A stretch of 64,000 nt of DNA from an uncultured Carboxylicivirga sp. (lineage in GTDB: Bacteria; Bacteroidota; Bacteroidia; Bacteroidales; Marinilabiliaceae): positions 1,612,001 through 1,676,000 of the forward strand of contig NZ_OY771430.1 in NCBI RefSeq assembly GCF_963674565.1. Direction: 5' to 3'. The first letter of the stretch is position 1. Each line of letters begins with the position of its first letter. Under the pieces are notes generated by a model. That model saw only the letters and a list, made by a program, of their open reading frames with translations, was not told where the DNA came from and made no database searches. This document shows, piece after piece, positions 46,492 through 54,710 of the stretch. The translations under genes were made by a program, and so were the position numbers.

Positions 46492-47304
46492 GTGCAAGAT
46501 ATTTCTGATCTGGATCTAAAGCAAATATTATATACTGAACCTCTAAAGCAACGTCATAGTGATATCGAAGAGCTAAAACAATTGGCTATAATTGAAAAGC
46601 GTTCTGAAGACGAAGATTTATCTTTACTGGAGGTGAGTAATCGATTATTCTTAAATGATTTTGCAGAGCAGGAGATCATTGATACCCGAAATCGATTCTC
46701 TGATTTCTGGGATGTTGAAATCGATGACACTGAAATTCCAATTGAATTAAGTGGAACAACTGATCAGGGACAATTAGATAGAATGGATGAAATTATTAAC
46801 TCATTGGAGTTTGGTGATGACTTGAAGCCTTTTAAACTAAATAAATTGGCTGAACAACATCCCGAGATCCCATTCTATTCACTGATGAGCATCATCGACA
46901 TGGAACTTCAAGGTAAAGAACCTTCAAAGATATTGCGAAAAATACAAGAAGCCTGTTCGGTATATCCTGAAAACAGATTATTCGAGTTATTTCAAGATCA
47001 ATACCTGATAATTCAAGACAAAAAGCCTATATTACTGAATGATGCTACTTTTGAGCAAACCTCATTAAGTATATTATTAAAAGGTCGACAGAAGATTCAT
47101 CCTGTAGAATTTTACATTGCTCATGCAGCTTTATTTGAATTCGTTGCGCAAACAGATAACCTTTTGCTAACGGATTCTTTTTTGTTTACCTCTTCCCAGG
47201 TTTATCCCGAAGAAGAAGAAGTCATCAATCAGAAAGCATTACTTTTTGACTTGCACAAACTGGATTATTGCATTGAGAATTATGCACCAGAATTGAATGA
47301 TTAA
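46492..47304 (+). CDS. Hypothetical acidic protein
   Basis: 270 residues from a GTG at 46492. No domain recognised. It is soluble, acidic and largely helical by eye, with no signal peptide or membrane segment. A segment KLAEQHPEIPFYSLMSIIDMELQGKE suggests TPR-like helices, which is weak. It sits between cysC and the Uma2 gene, with repeat-rich spacers on both sides, so it may be passenger DNA of the locus. Confidence 0.6.
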   Translation: MQDISDLDLKQILYTEPLKQRHSDIEELKQLAIIEKRSEDEDLSLLEVSNRLFLNDFAEQEIIDTRNRFSDFWDVEIDDTEIPIELSGTTDQGQLDRMDEIINSLEFGDDLKPFKLNKLAEQHPEIPFYSLMSIIDMELQGKEPSKILRKIQEACSVYPENRLFELFQDQYLIIQDKKPILLNDATFEQTSLSILLKGRQKIHPVEFYIAHAALFEFVAQTDNLLLTDSFLFTSSQVYPEEEEVINQKALLFDLHKLDYCIENYAPELND

Positions 47305-47433
47305 TGGTTAGTTGTTAATTATTTATGGTTAAGGTTTCGATATTTCGATTAGAGATTAAATCTGCAAAGAAGGTATTAGTAATTAGAACGCTTTGCTTTA
47401 GAAATTAGAAATGAAAAATAAAATAGTTAAACA

Positions 47434-47451
47434 ACTCGATAGCTATCGAGT
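47434..47451. repeat. 18-bp perfect palindrome
   Basis: ACTCGATAGCTATCGAGT lies between the hypothetical gene and the Uma2 gene. It resembles the CCCGATAGCTATCGGG-type palindromes that I recall as frequent in Bacteroidota intergenic DNA. Confidence 0.7.
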
Positions 47452-47502
47452 CAACAATTTATAATATTAACAAACATCTAAAAATCATAAATCAAACATC
47501 CA

Positions 47503-48117
47503 TTGATCTCCAACATTAACCAATTAGATATAAATAAACTTTACACCTTTAAAGATTACCTTACCTGGCAATTTAAAACTCGGGTAGAACTTATTAAAGG
47601 TCGTATTTTTAAAATGTCACCAGCACCTTCTCCTATTCATCAGGAGGTAGCATCAGCTTTAAACGCGGAATTATATCAATACTTAAAGGGAAAGGCTTGT
47701 AAAGTTTTCCCTGCACCTTTTGATGTACGTTTAGACAATGATAAGAACGGGACACATACTGTGGTACAACCAGATTTAAGCGTTATTTGTGACTTAATGA
47801 AGATTGATGATAAAGGTTGTAATGGAGCTCCTGATTTAGTGGTAGAAATTATTTCTCCTTCCACGGCCAAGAAAGATTTGCACGAGAAATATGATTTATA
47901 TGAACGTTCAGGTGTTAAAGAATACTGGATCATTCATCCATTCGAAAGAACATTAACCTGCTTTCTACTGGATAATGCCGGTGTATACAAAGCTACTAAA
48001 CCCCTGACTGAAGGCGATATAGTTAAAAGTGAACTTTTACCTGGGTTTGAATTAAACCTTACCTACATCTTCCCTGAACAAGTGCAGGAACCAGAGGAAG
48101 ATTATAATAGGATCTGA
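47503..48117 (+). CDS. Uma2-family (DUF820) PD-(D/E)XK nuclease-like protein
   Basis: 204 residues; TTG at 47503 is the best visible start, but it is uncertain. The DUF820 motifs are MSPAPSPIHQEVASALN, VQPDLSVICD (Asp), LVVEIISPSTAKKDLHEKYDLYERSGV (Glu and Lys) and KEYWIIHPFER. The D-E-K pattern is the restriction-endonuclease-like core. Most members have no known role. It lies as a lone gene among repeat-rich spacers. Confidence 0.88.
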   Translation: MISNINQLDINKLYTFKDYLTWQFKTRVELIKGRIFKMSPAPSPIHQEVASALNAELYQYLKGKACKVFPAPFDVRLDNDKNGTHTVVQPDLSVICDLMKIDDKGCNGAPDLVVEIISPSTAKKDLHEKYDLYERSGVKEYWIIHPFERTLTCFLLDNAGVYKATKPLTEGDIVKSELLPGFELNLTYIFPEQVQEPEEDYNRI

Positions 48118-48282
48118 CAAGAAAAAAGTAAAAAGGGTAAAAGATTAGAGATTAACTCAACAGATTAGGTTTTTGTAATTAGAACGCTTCGCTTTAGTAG
48201 CAAGATATGCTAAAATAAGTATTGAAGAGTAATTATTAATTCAACAGTTTAACAATTTTACAACTCGACAAATGAGTAATTA

Positions 48283-48333
48283 AACATCCAACATCTTAAC
48301 ATCATAAATTGAACATCCAACTAATCTGTGGTT
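48283..48333 (+). repeat. 51-bp repeat, copy 1
   Basis: Begins AACATCCAACATC and ends TAATCTGTGGTT. It matches copy 2 (48548-48598) at 46 of 51 positions by direct comparison. Confidence 0.85.
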
Positions 48334-48393
48334 TTAAAAAGCTAAAGACTGATAGCTAATTTTAGGAGAAAGTGTAAGTATATAAGTAAAGCG

Positions 48394-48423
48394 CTAGGCA
48401 CTAGGCACTTAGTGCTAGGCACT
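48394..48423 (+). repeat. Three copies of CTAGGCACT
   Basis: Copies at 48394-48402, 48401-48409 (overlapping by two bases) and 48415-48423. Confidence 0.85.
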
Positions 48424-48547
48424 CAAATAACAACTCAACAATTGAACAGTCACACAATTAAACAAAAAAATTAAATTCGCGACAATCCCGATAATCATCG
48501 GGAGCGCAATTAGTGGACAAAAAAACCAAGCTGCAAATAAATAATTC

Positions 48548-48598
48548 AACATCCAAAATCATAACATCATATATCGAACATCCAATTAATCTGTGGTT
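48548..48598 (+). repeat. 51-bp repeat, copy 2
   Basis: Five mismatches to copy 1, same orientation, 265 bases downstream. Confidence 0.85.
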
Positions 48599-48731
48599 GT
48601 TTTGATTAATGATTATGGATAAAAGATTAACGATAGAACTAGAAGTTCGTGTTCATTCGATGACAGATCAAATAAAAAAGCTGTAAATCATCTTGATACT
48701 TGATACTCTGTACTTGATACTTTAAATACAA

Positions 48732-49577
48732 ATGGAAAATTACGACTTAGAAATACGCCCTAAACGCCACGCGTTCGACATAAATTTTAAAGAAATATGG
48801 CAGTACCGCGACTTACTTCGCATGTTTGTAAAACGCGATATTATTACTGTATATAAACAAACCGTACTGGGTCCCATATGGTTTGTTGTGCAACCTATAT
48901 TAACAACTTTAATTTACATTGTGGTGTTTGGGAATATTGCAAAAATTAGTACTGATGGTACACCTCAGGCCTTATTCTACCTGGCAGGAATCACCATCTG
49001 GAACTATTTCTCAGAAAGCTTTAATCAGACAGCACAAACCTTTAGACAGAATGCCAACATCTTTGGTAAGGTATATTTCCCTCGTCTAATCATGCCTTTT
49101 GCTAAAGTATCCAGTGGATTAATAAAATTCTTCATTCAGTTTACCTTTTTTTTAGCGGTGTATCTATATTACTTGTTCACACAGGATGGAGCTGTTGTTC
49201 CAAACTGGACCATAGCTTTACTACCTTTGTATATAATTTTAATGGCCATGTTTGGTCTGGGAGCAGGTATTATCTTTACCAGCTGGACCACAAAGTATCG
49301 TGATTTAACCTTCTTATTAACCTTTGGTGTTCAGTTATTGATGTATGCCTCTCCGGTAATTTATCCTGTAAGCACCATCGAACCAGGGCTAATGCGCGAT
49401 GTAATATTGTTAAACCCATTCACTCCTATTCTCGAAGGTTTTAAATATGCCTTTTTAGGAGCAGGTCATTTTAGTTGGGCAAGCCTGGGATATAGTGCAT
49501 CTGTAGCAACTGTGGTATTATTTCTAGGAATCATCATCTTCCACAAAACAGAAAGAAACTTTATTGATACGGTATAG
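48732..49577 (+). CDS. ABC-2 type polysaccharide export permease (Wzm-like)
   Basis: 281 residues, six hydrophobic segments. The N-terminal region (REIRPK-like, then EIWQYRDLLRMFVKRDIITVYKQT, LGPIWFVVQP) and the segment GIIFTSWTTKYRDLTFLLTF are typical of Wzm/TagG/KpsM permeases. It exports a finished glycan from cytoplasm to periplasm. Its ATPase partner is at 50142, with a GxxExxY gene between them. First transport gene of the locus. Confidence 0.93.
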   Translation: MENYDLEIRPKRHAFDINFKEIWQYRDLLRMFVKRDIITVYKQTVLGPIWFVVQPILTTLIYIVVFGNIAKISTDGTPQALFYLAGITIWNYFSESFNQTAQTFRQNANIFGKVYFPRLIMPFAKVSSGLIKFFIQFTFFLAVYLYYLFTQDGAVVPNWTIALLPLYIILMAMFGLGAGIIFTSWTTKYRDLTFLLTFGVQLLMYASPVIYPVSTIEPGLMRDVILLNPFTPILEGFKYAFLGAGHFSWASLGYSASVATVVLFLGIIIFHKTERNFIDTV

Positions 49578-49693
49578 TCTGTCACTATCAGCTAATTTTC
49601 GCGAATTATCACTAATTTTCTTCAGTGGAAATAATTATAGAATCTATTCATTTATTTGTATTTCGCTTCAATTCATTGATATCCTAAAAAAAA

Positions 49694-50095
49694 ATGCCCA
49701 ACCTGCTAAAGCAACATGAACTCCTTTTCAAGGATGAAGCCTATAAAATCATTGGTGCAGCAATGGAAGTACATAGGGAGTTAAAGAATGGTTTTCTTGA
49801 ACCTGTTTATCAGGAAGCGTTGGCAAAAGAGTTTAATATACAAAACATACCTTTTGAAAGAGAAAGCTTAATCAACATCTATTACAAAGGAGAAATTTTG
49901 GGTAAATATTACAAAGCCGATTTTATTTGTTATAATGAAATAATAATTGAATTAAAAGCTTTGAGTGATTTGACAAATGAGCATGAATCTCAATTGATCA
50001 ATTACCTTAAAGCAACCAATATGAAGCTTGGAATTCTTATTAATTTTGGAAAACCAAGTCTACAATACAAAAGAATAATAAACAATTTGCAATAA
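49694..50095 (+). CDS. GxxExxY protein (PD-(D/E)XK-like)
   Basis: 133 residues. The naming motif is visible as IGAAMEVHRELKNGFLEPVYQEAL near residue 20; then YKADFICYNEIIIELKALS gives a D-x-ExK pattern like the PD-(D/E)XK fold. Role unknown. It splits wzm from wzt. Such genes often sit in Bacteroidota EPS loci as orphans. Confidence 0.92.
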   Translation: MPNLLKQHELLFKDEAYKIIGAAMEVHRELKNGFLEPVYQEALAKEFNIQNIPFERESLINIYYKGEILGKYYKADFICYNEIIIELKALSDLTNEHESQLINYLKATNMKLGILINFGKPSLQYKRIINNLQ

Positions 50096-50119
50096 TTTGC
50101 GTAAATCATTTATTCGCGA

Positions 50120-50135
50120 GAATTAGCGCTAATTC
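50120..50135. repeat. 16-bp perfect palindrome before wzt
   Basis: GAATTAGCGCTAATTC ends 6 bases before the wzt ATG. The words ATTCGCGA and ATTCGATGACA around it recur in other spacers of the locus (48475, 48655). Confidence 0.75.
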
Positions 50136-50141
50136 GATGAC

Positions 50142-51389
50142 ATGTCAAAGACTGTAATAAAAATAGAGAATCTAAGTAAAATTTACCGCCTCGGCGAAGT
50201 TGGAACAGGCACCCTATCCCACGACCTTAATCGCTGGGTTCGTATGAACATCCTGGGCCAGGACGACCCCTACGCCAAGGTAGGCCATGTAAACGACCGC
50301 ACCCAGAAAGCTGAGAAAGGTGAACTGGTAGCTGCCCTGCGCGATATCAACCTCGAAGTAAAAGAAGGAGAAGTGTTGGGGATCATAGGTAAAAATGGAG
50401 CTGGCAAATCTACATTATTAAAGCTCCTCTCCCGAGTGACCTCTCCCACCACGGGCAGCATCAAGGTAAATGGCCGTTTGGCTTCTTTGTTAGAAGTAGG
50501 CACAGGCTTCCACCCCGAAATGACAGGCCGTGAGAATATTTATATGAACGGCACTATTATGGGTATGCGCAAATGGGAGATCGATCGTAAGCTTGAGGAG
50601 ATTATTGACTTTGCCGGTGTGGCCAAATATCTCGACACTCCCACTAAACGGTACTCCTCTGGTATGACAGTACGTCTGGGCTTTGCCATTGCCGCCCATT
50701 TAGAGCCTGAAATATTGGTAGTGGATGAAGTATTGGCAGTTGGTGATGCCGAATTCCAGAAAAAAGCCATTGGAAAAATGCAGGATGTCTCCCATAACCA
50801 GGGAAGAACGGTACTGTTTGTAAGTCATAATATGGGAGCGGTTAGTAAATTATGTACAAAGGGAGTTCTACTTCAAAATGGTAAATTGAATTTTACTGGT
50901 AACATTAATGAAACTATTAATGCATATATACATACAAGAAAAACAGATACAATTTATTCAGCTAAAAATGAAAATGCAGTAATTAAAAAGTTTTATTTAG
51001 AATCAGAAGGTGCTTCAATAAATGAAGTTAGATTTAATAAATCAATATCGCTTGTTTGGGAAATTGATCCTGCAACAATTGATATTAATTCAGTTGTTAG
51101 CTATCAAATACTAAATAAAGATGAAACAGTTTTGTTCGCAGATCTCTACCCACTTAATAATAAATTAAAAGAAAACAATAATACTATAAAAGTTTCAACA
51201 GTTATACCAGCAAAAACCTTACTTCCAAATGATTATCTAATTAACACATCCGTACATGCCCCCAATGTAAAAATGTATGAACAACTTAAAGACAAGATAG
51301 GTTTTAGAATTATCGATACCGGTTCACCACTTAATTCAATGTTTAAAAGTTCATTAGGCTATTTAAATATTTTGTCTTCATGGTCATAA
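50142..51389 (+). CDS. Polysaccharide ABC transporter ATPase with a C-terminal binding domain (Wzt-like)
   Basis: 415 residues. ATPase part about 1-250: Walker A GKNGAGKST (83-91), signature YSSGM (171-175), Walker B ILVVDE (191-196), and VSHNMGAV. A C-terminal region (about 260-415) has the place of the Wzt glycan-recognition domain. GC falls from about 58% (50221-50280, counted) to 27% (51121-51180, counted), the change lying near 50860 (codon 240). It overlaps the next gene by 10 bases. Partner permease at 48732. Confidence 0.92.
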   Translation: MSKTVIKIENLSKIYRLGEVGTGTLSHDLNRWVRMNILGQDDPYAKVGHVNDRTQKAEKGELVAALRDINLEVKEGEVLGIIGKNGAGKSTLLKLLSRVTSPTTGSIKVNGRLASLLEVGTGFHPEMTGRENIYMNGTIMGMRKWEIDRKLEEIIDFAGVAKYLDTPTKRYSSGMTVRLGFAIAAHLEPEILVVDEVLAVGDAEFQKKAIGKMQDVSHNQGRTVLFVSHNMGAVSKLCTKGVLLQNGKLNFTGNINETINAYIHTRKTDTIYSAKNENAVIKKFYLESEGASINEVRFNKSISLVWEIDPATIDINSVVSYQILNKDETVLFADLYPLNNKLKENNNTIKVSTVIPAKTLLPNDYLINTSVHAPNVKMYEQLKDKIGFRIIDTGSPLNSMFKSSLGYLNILSSWS

Positions 51390-52069
51390 AAAAATTATTA
51401 AAAAGATTATTTAGAGTTATTACTAATCAGTACTACGTTTTTGGAGATAGCCATACAGAAGTATTTGATTTTTTGAATAAAAGAAAATCTTTTCCATTAA
51501 AACGTTATAATGTTACCTTAGTCGGTGGCGCCACTGCTCAAGGAATGAGAAATCCAAATTCCAAAACCAACGCATTAAAAATATTTAAGGAAAAAATTTC
51601 AAAACTACCAATTGAAAGTAAACTTATCTTCCAATTAGGTGAGGTCGATACTGGATTTGTAATATGGTATAGAGCTCAAAAATATAATGAATCTGTTAGT
51701 AGCCAATTATATGAATCAATCGATCATTATATAAACTTTATTAATAATTTAATTACTAAAGGATTTCGTAAAATAATTCTTGTTTCAGCTCCTCTACCGA
51801 CTATAAAAGACAACCAAGATTGGGGTGAAATAGCAAATTTACGAAAAGAAATAAGTGCCACCCAGATAGATAGAACAAAACTAACAATTCAATATAATTT
51901 ACTATTAGAAAAGTGTTGTAAAGAAATAGGTATTAGATTTATTAATTTAGATAATCATCTTCTTAATCCAGATACAGGTATAATTAAAGATAAATTCTTA
52001 AATAAAGATAAATTAAATCATCATTTAGACATTAAAGAATATTCAGCATTACTTCAAAAGCTATTTTAA
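51380..52069 (+). CDS. SGNH-hydrolase-like protein
   Basis: 229 residues. Block I reads YVFGDSHTEVF (the GDS motif), followed by VGGATAQGM, a QLGEVDTGF segment in the place of GxND, and a LNHHLDIKEYS end with possible catalytic His and Asp. Thus the SGNH fold is likely, with the Asn of block III replaced. It may remove or transfer acyl groups on the glycan. It overlaps wzt by 10 bases, so it is coupled to it. Not a recognised named family. Confidence 0.65.
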   Translation: MVIKKLLKRLFRVITNQYYVFGDSHTEVFDFLNKRKSFPLKRYNVTLVGGATAQGMRNPNSKTNALKIFKEKISKLPIESKLIFQLGEVDTGFVIWYRAQKYNESVSSQLYESIDHYINFINNLITKGFRKIILVSAPLPTIKDNQDWGEIANLRKEISATQIDRTKLTIQYNLLLEKCCKEIGIRFINLDNHLLNPDTGIIKDKFLNKDKLNHHLDIKEYSALLQKLF

Positions 52070-52072
52070 TTC

Positions 52073-52942
52073 ATGTTAAAATTAGAACAACTATTAATTA
52101 GAATTCTACTTAAAGTTTCAAAAAATAAACATATAGAATTTACAACAAATGAAAACCTTCCAATTGTCTTTATGCTGGGAATGTTTCGATCAGGAACAAG
52201 CTTAACATGCAGAATACTAGAGAAAATAGGCTTTAATTTGAGCCCTAAATGGAGACTACTTCATGCTAAAGGGAGTTTAAAAAATTTAAATCCTGATGGT
52301 TTTTATGAGGACTTCCTATTTGCACAATTATCAAGATACTGGTATGCATTAATAGAAAAAAGTGGAGATAATCCACCTTCTTGTGAAGATGTTAAAAGCT
52401 TTGATTTAAAAAAAATTCCTCTTTATAGTTTTATATTATTCAGTGAGAAATATGCCAAAGAAGAAAGAATTAGTTTTTTTAACAGATTGCGTTCATACCT
52501 TTTTTTGTTTTTAAAAGGTGAAAAAGCTTTTTTTACATTCAAAAAAAAAGCACTGATTAAGGTACCAATGCTTACTCCTTTCTATGAACAATTAAACAAA
52601 TGGTTTCCTGAAGCTTCTTTTATTACGATTATTCGAAATCCTAGTTCCACAATAAAATCTTCTAAAGCCTTAACTGAAAAGTCAAGTTTAAATTTATATG
52701 ATATTTATTACCAGCATTTATCCAAGCTAAATCTTCATTTTAAAGAAAAGAATACCATTATCTCATATGATAATCTTATAAATGATCCCGAAGAATCGGT
52801 AAAAAGATTCTGTAAACATTTTAATCTCACCAATAATAAGTCAGCAGAAAAATTAATTAATATGAAACTTATTCGCAATATACCAGAAGAAAGCATTGAT
52901 AATGAATTATATAAAAAACTTCTTAAAGAAGCTATTAACTAA
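52073..52942 (+). CDS. Sulfotransferase-family protein
   Basis: 289 residues. The 5'-phosphosulfate loop is IVFMLGMFRSGTSLTCRIL (Arg39-Ser40-Gly41-Thr42); the 3'-phosphate region is ITIIRNPSSTIKSS (Arg188, Ser191). This matches PAPS-dependent sulfotransferases of the Sulfotransfer_3 type. With cysC at 45775 it suggests a sulfated polysaccharide. The acceptor is unknown. It overlaps the next gene by 41 bases. Confidence 0.8.
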   Translation: MLKLEQLLIRILLKVSKNKHIEFTTNENLPIVFMLGMFRSGTSLTCRILEKIGFNLSPKWRLLHAKGSLKNLNPDGFYEDFLFAQLSRYWYALIEKSGDNPPSCEDVKSFDLKKIPLYSFILFSEKYAKEERISFFNRLRSYLFLFLKGEKAFFTFKKKALIKVPMLTPFYEQLNKWFPEASFITIIRNPSSTIKSSKALTEKSSLNLYDIYYQHLSKLNLHFKEKNTIISYDNLINDPEESVKRFCKHFNLTNNKSAEKLINMKLIRNIPEESIDNELYKKLLKEAIN

Positions 52943-53534
52943 GAAACATAAGATAGTAGATCCAATAAGTTCATTTGCTGATGTTTCATCGAGTACTATA
53001 CTTATAAATGGGCTTAAACTGCGATTCGATACTTTTAAAGAAGATCGAAAATATGTTGTGATTGGATCTAATGGAATTATAAGTGCTAATTTTATTTTTG
53101 AATCAGAAATGGGATTAGTAAAGATTGGAAATAATGTCCATATAGGCGGAGTAAATTTTATTTCAAGGGAATCGATAACTGTGGGTAATGATGTAACTAT
53201 GGCATGGGATATTACCATTTACGATCATGATTCACACAGTATTTATTGGGAACATCGAAAAAATGATAACAATCAATGCTATAAAGACTATTTTGAATAT
53301 GAAGGAAATAATGTAATTAATAAAGACTGGACAAATGTAAAAAGTAGTCCTATTAAAATAGAAGACAAAGTTTGGATAGGATTTGGAGTTACAATTTTAA
53401 AAGGTGTTAATATAGGTGAAGGTGCAGTAGTTGCTGCTAAAAGCGTTGTAACAAAAAATGTACCACCATGGACTGTAGTTGGTGGTAATCCAGCTAGAGT
53501 TTTGAAGCCAATTGAATTTAAAGAAGATCATTAA
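52902..53534 (+). CDS. Left-handed beta-helix O-acetyltransferase
   Basis: About 210 residues from the ATG at 52902 (MNYIKNFLKK). Hexapeptide repeats give the beta-helix: IGNNVHIGGVNF, VGNDVTMAWDITIYDHDSHS (active-site His), and DKVWIGFGVTILKGVNIGEGAVVAAKSVV, with the end WTVVGGNPARVLK. Transfers an acetyl group to a sugar hydroxyl. It overlaps the sulfotransferase gene, so it belongs to the same transcript. Confidence 0.92.
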   Translation: MNYIKNFLKKLLTKKHKIVDPISSFADVSSSTILINGLKLRFDTFKEDRKYVVIGSNGIISANFIFESEMGLVKIGNNVHIGGVNFISRESITVGNDVTMAWDITIYDHDSHSIYWEHRKNDNNQCYKDYFEYEGNNVINKDWTNVKSSPIKIEDKVWIGFGVTILKGVNIGEGAVVAAKSVVTKNVPPWTVVGGNPARVLKPIEFKEDH

Positions 53535-53557
53535 TTTATTAGTGTTTATAGAATAAG

Positions 53558-54694
53558 ATGCCAAAACAAAAACGAATTGGTTTAATATATAATTATAACG
53601 AAGGTTGGATTGGTGGAACATATTACGTTGAAAATATAGTTCATGCTTTAAAGCAATTAGACAAGGAATACCAACCTAAGGTATTTGTTTATACAAATAT
53701 TAAAAAGACTTTTCTCAAGCTTAAGGAAGCAACAAACTATCCATATTTGCATTACAGATCCTTGTATTCGCATCATTGTTTTTGGGGTAGGGTGATTAAT
53801 AAAATCTCACTTCACCTTTTCAAATGCACTTTACTACATTATAAACCAACTAATGAAGATTTGGATTTTATTTATCCTAACGCTAAAAACAATCATTTTT
53901 CAAATCTCTCACGTGATAAAAGAATTGACTGGATTCCTGATTTTCAGGATATCCATTTACCCAATTTTTTTACACAGAAGGAACTAGTAAAACGAAAGAA
54001 CTGGCAAACGGAGATCTCTACCAAGAGTTGTCAAATCGTTTTTAGTAGCAAAGATGCCTTAAACGATTTTGAGAATTTATATCCTAAAAGCCTTGTAAAA
54101 AAGTACGTAATCCCATTTGCTGTTTCAAACACTGGACTTGAGGTTTCTAAAGATGTAGTAAATAAAATTTTAGAGAAGTTTAAAATTAAAAGGCCTTTCT
54201 TTTATATCCCTAATCAATTGTGGGTTCATAAAAATCATATAACTGTTTTAAGAGCAATAAGCAAAATAGATAATCCGGACCTTGAGTTTATTTTTTCAGG
54301 TAAAGAGGAAGATTACAGGGTGCCTGATTATCCGCAAAAGTTAAAAGAAACAGTTTTCGATTTAAAAATAGAAGATCGGGCACGTTTTCTTGGCTTTATT
54401 TCTAAACAAGAACTAAATGTTTTAGTTAATGTTTCTATAGCTATTATTCAGCCCTCGTTATTCGAAGGTTGGAGTACTACCATTGAGGAAGCCAAATGTT
54501 ATAATAAATTTATAATTGCCTCAGACATTAATGTACATAAGGAGCAATTATCAAATTATCCGAATAAGGCATTCTTCAAAGCCCAGAGTGAAGATGATTT
54601 AAAAGATAAAATTCTGGAATCCGATTATCAAACCCATACGTATGATTATCATGCTGACATACTAAAATTCGCACAATCAATTGTAAACTTATAA
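53558..54694 (+). CDS. Glycosyltransferase, GT4-like (GT-B fold)
   Basis: 378 residues. It starts RIGLIYNYNEGWIGGTYYVENIV, and the donor-binding region reads LGFISKQELNVLVNVS and IIQPSLFEGWSTTIEEAKCYNKFII, with the E-x7-E motif at the latter. Acceptor and donor unknown. It sits between two acyl/transfer genes. Confidence 0.9.
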   Translation: MPKQKRIGLIYNYNEGWIGGTYYVENIVHALKQLDKEYQPKVFVYTNIKKTFLKLKEATNYPYLHYRSLYSHHCFWGRVINKISLHLFKCTLLHYKPTNEDLDFIYPNAKNNHFSNLSRDKRIDWIPDFQDIHLPNFFTQKELVKRKNWQTEISTKSCQIVFSSKDALNDFENLYPKSLVKKYVIPFAVSNTGLEVSKDVVNKILEKFKIKRPFFYIPNQLWVHKNHITVLRAISKIDNPDLEFIFSGKEEDYRVPDYPQKLKETVFDLKIEDRARFLGFISKQELNVLVNVSIAIIQPSLFEGWSTTIEEAKCYNKFIIASDINVHKEQLSNYPNKAFFKAQSEDDLKDKILESDYQTHTYDYHADILKFAQSIVNL

Positions 54695-54710
54695 GCACTA
54701 CCAAACCATA

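Larger units (their letters stand above)
48118..48731. other. 614-bp repeat-rich spacer upstream of wzm
   Basis: No gene is seen. It contains a 51-bp repeat twice (48283-48333 and 48548-48598), three CTAGGCACT units (48394-48423), the inverted repeat TCCCGAT-N4-ATCGGGA (48486-48503) and TACTTGATA-like words at 48690-48721. The promoter for wzm is not evident. Confidence 0.6.
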
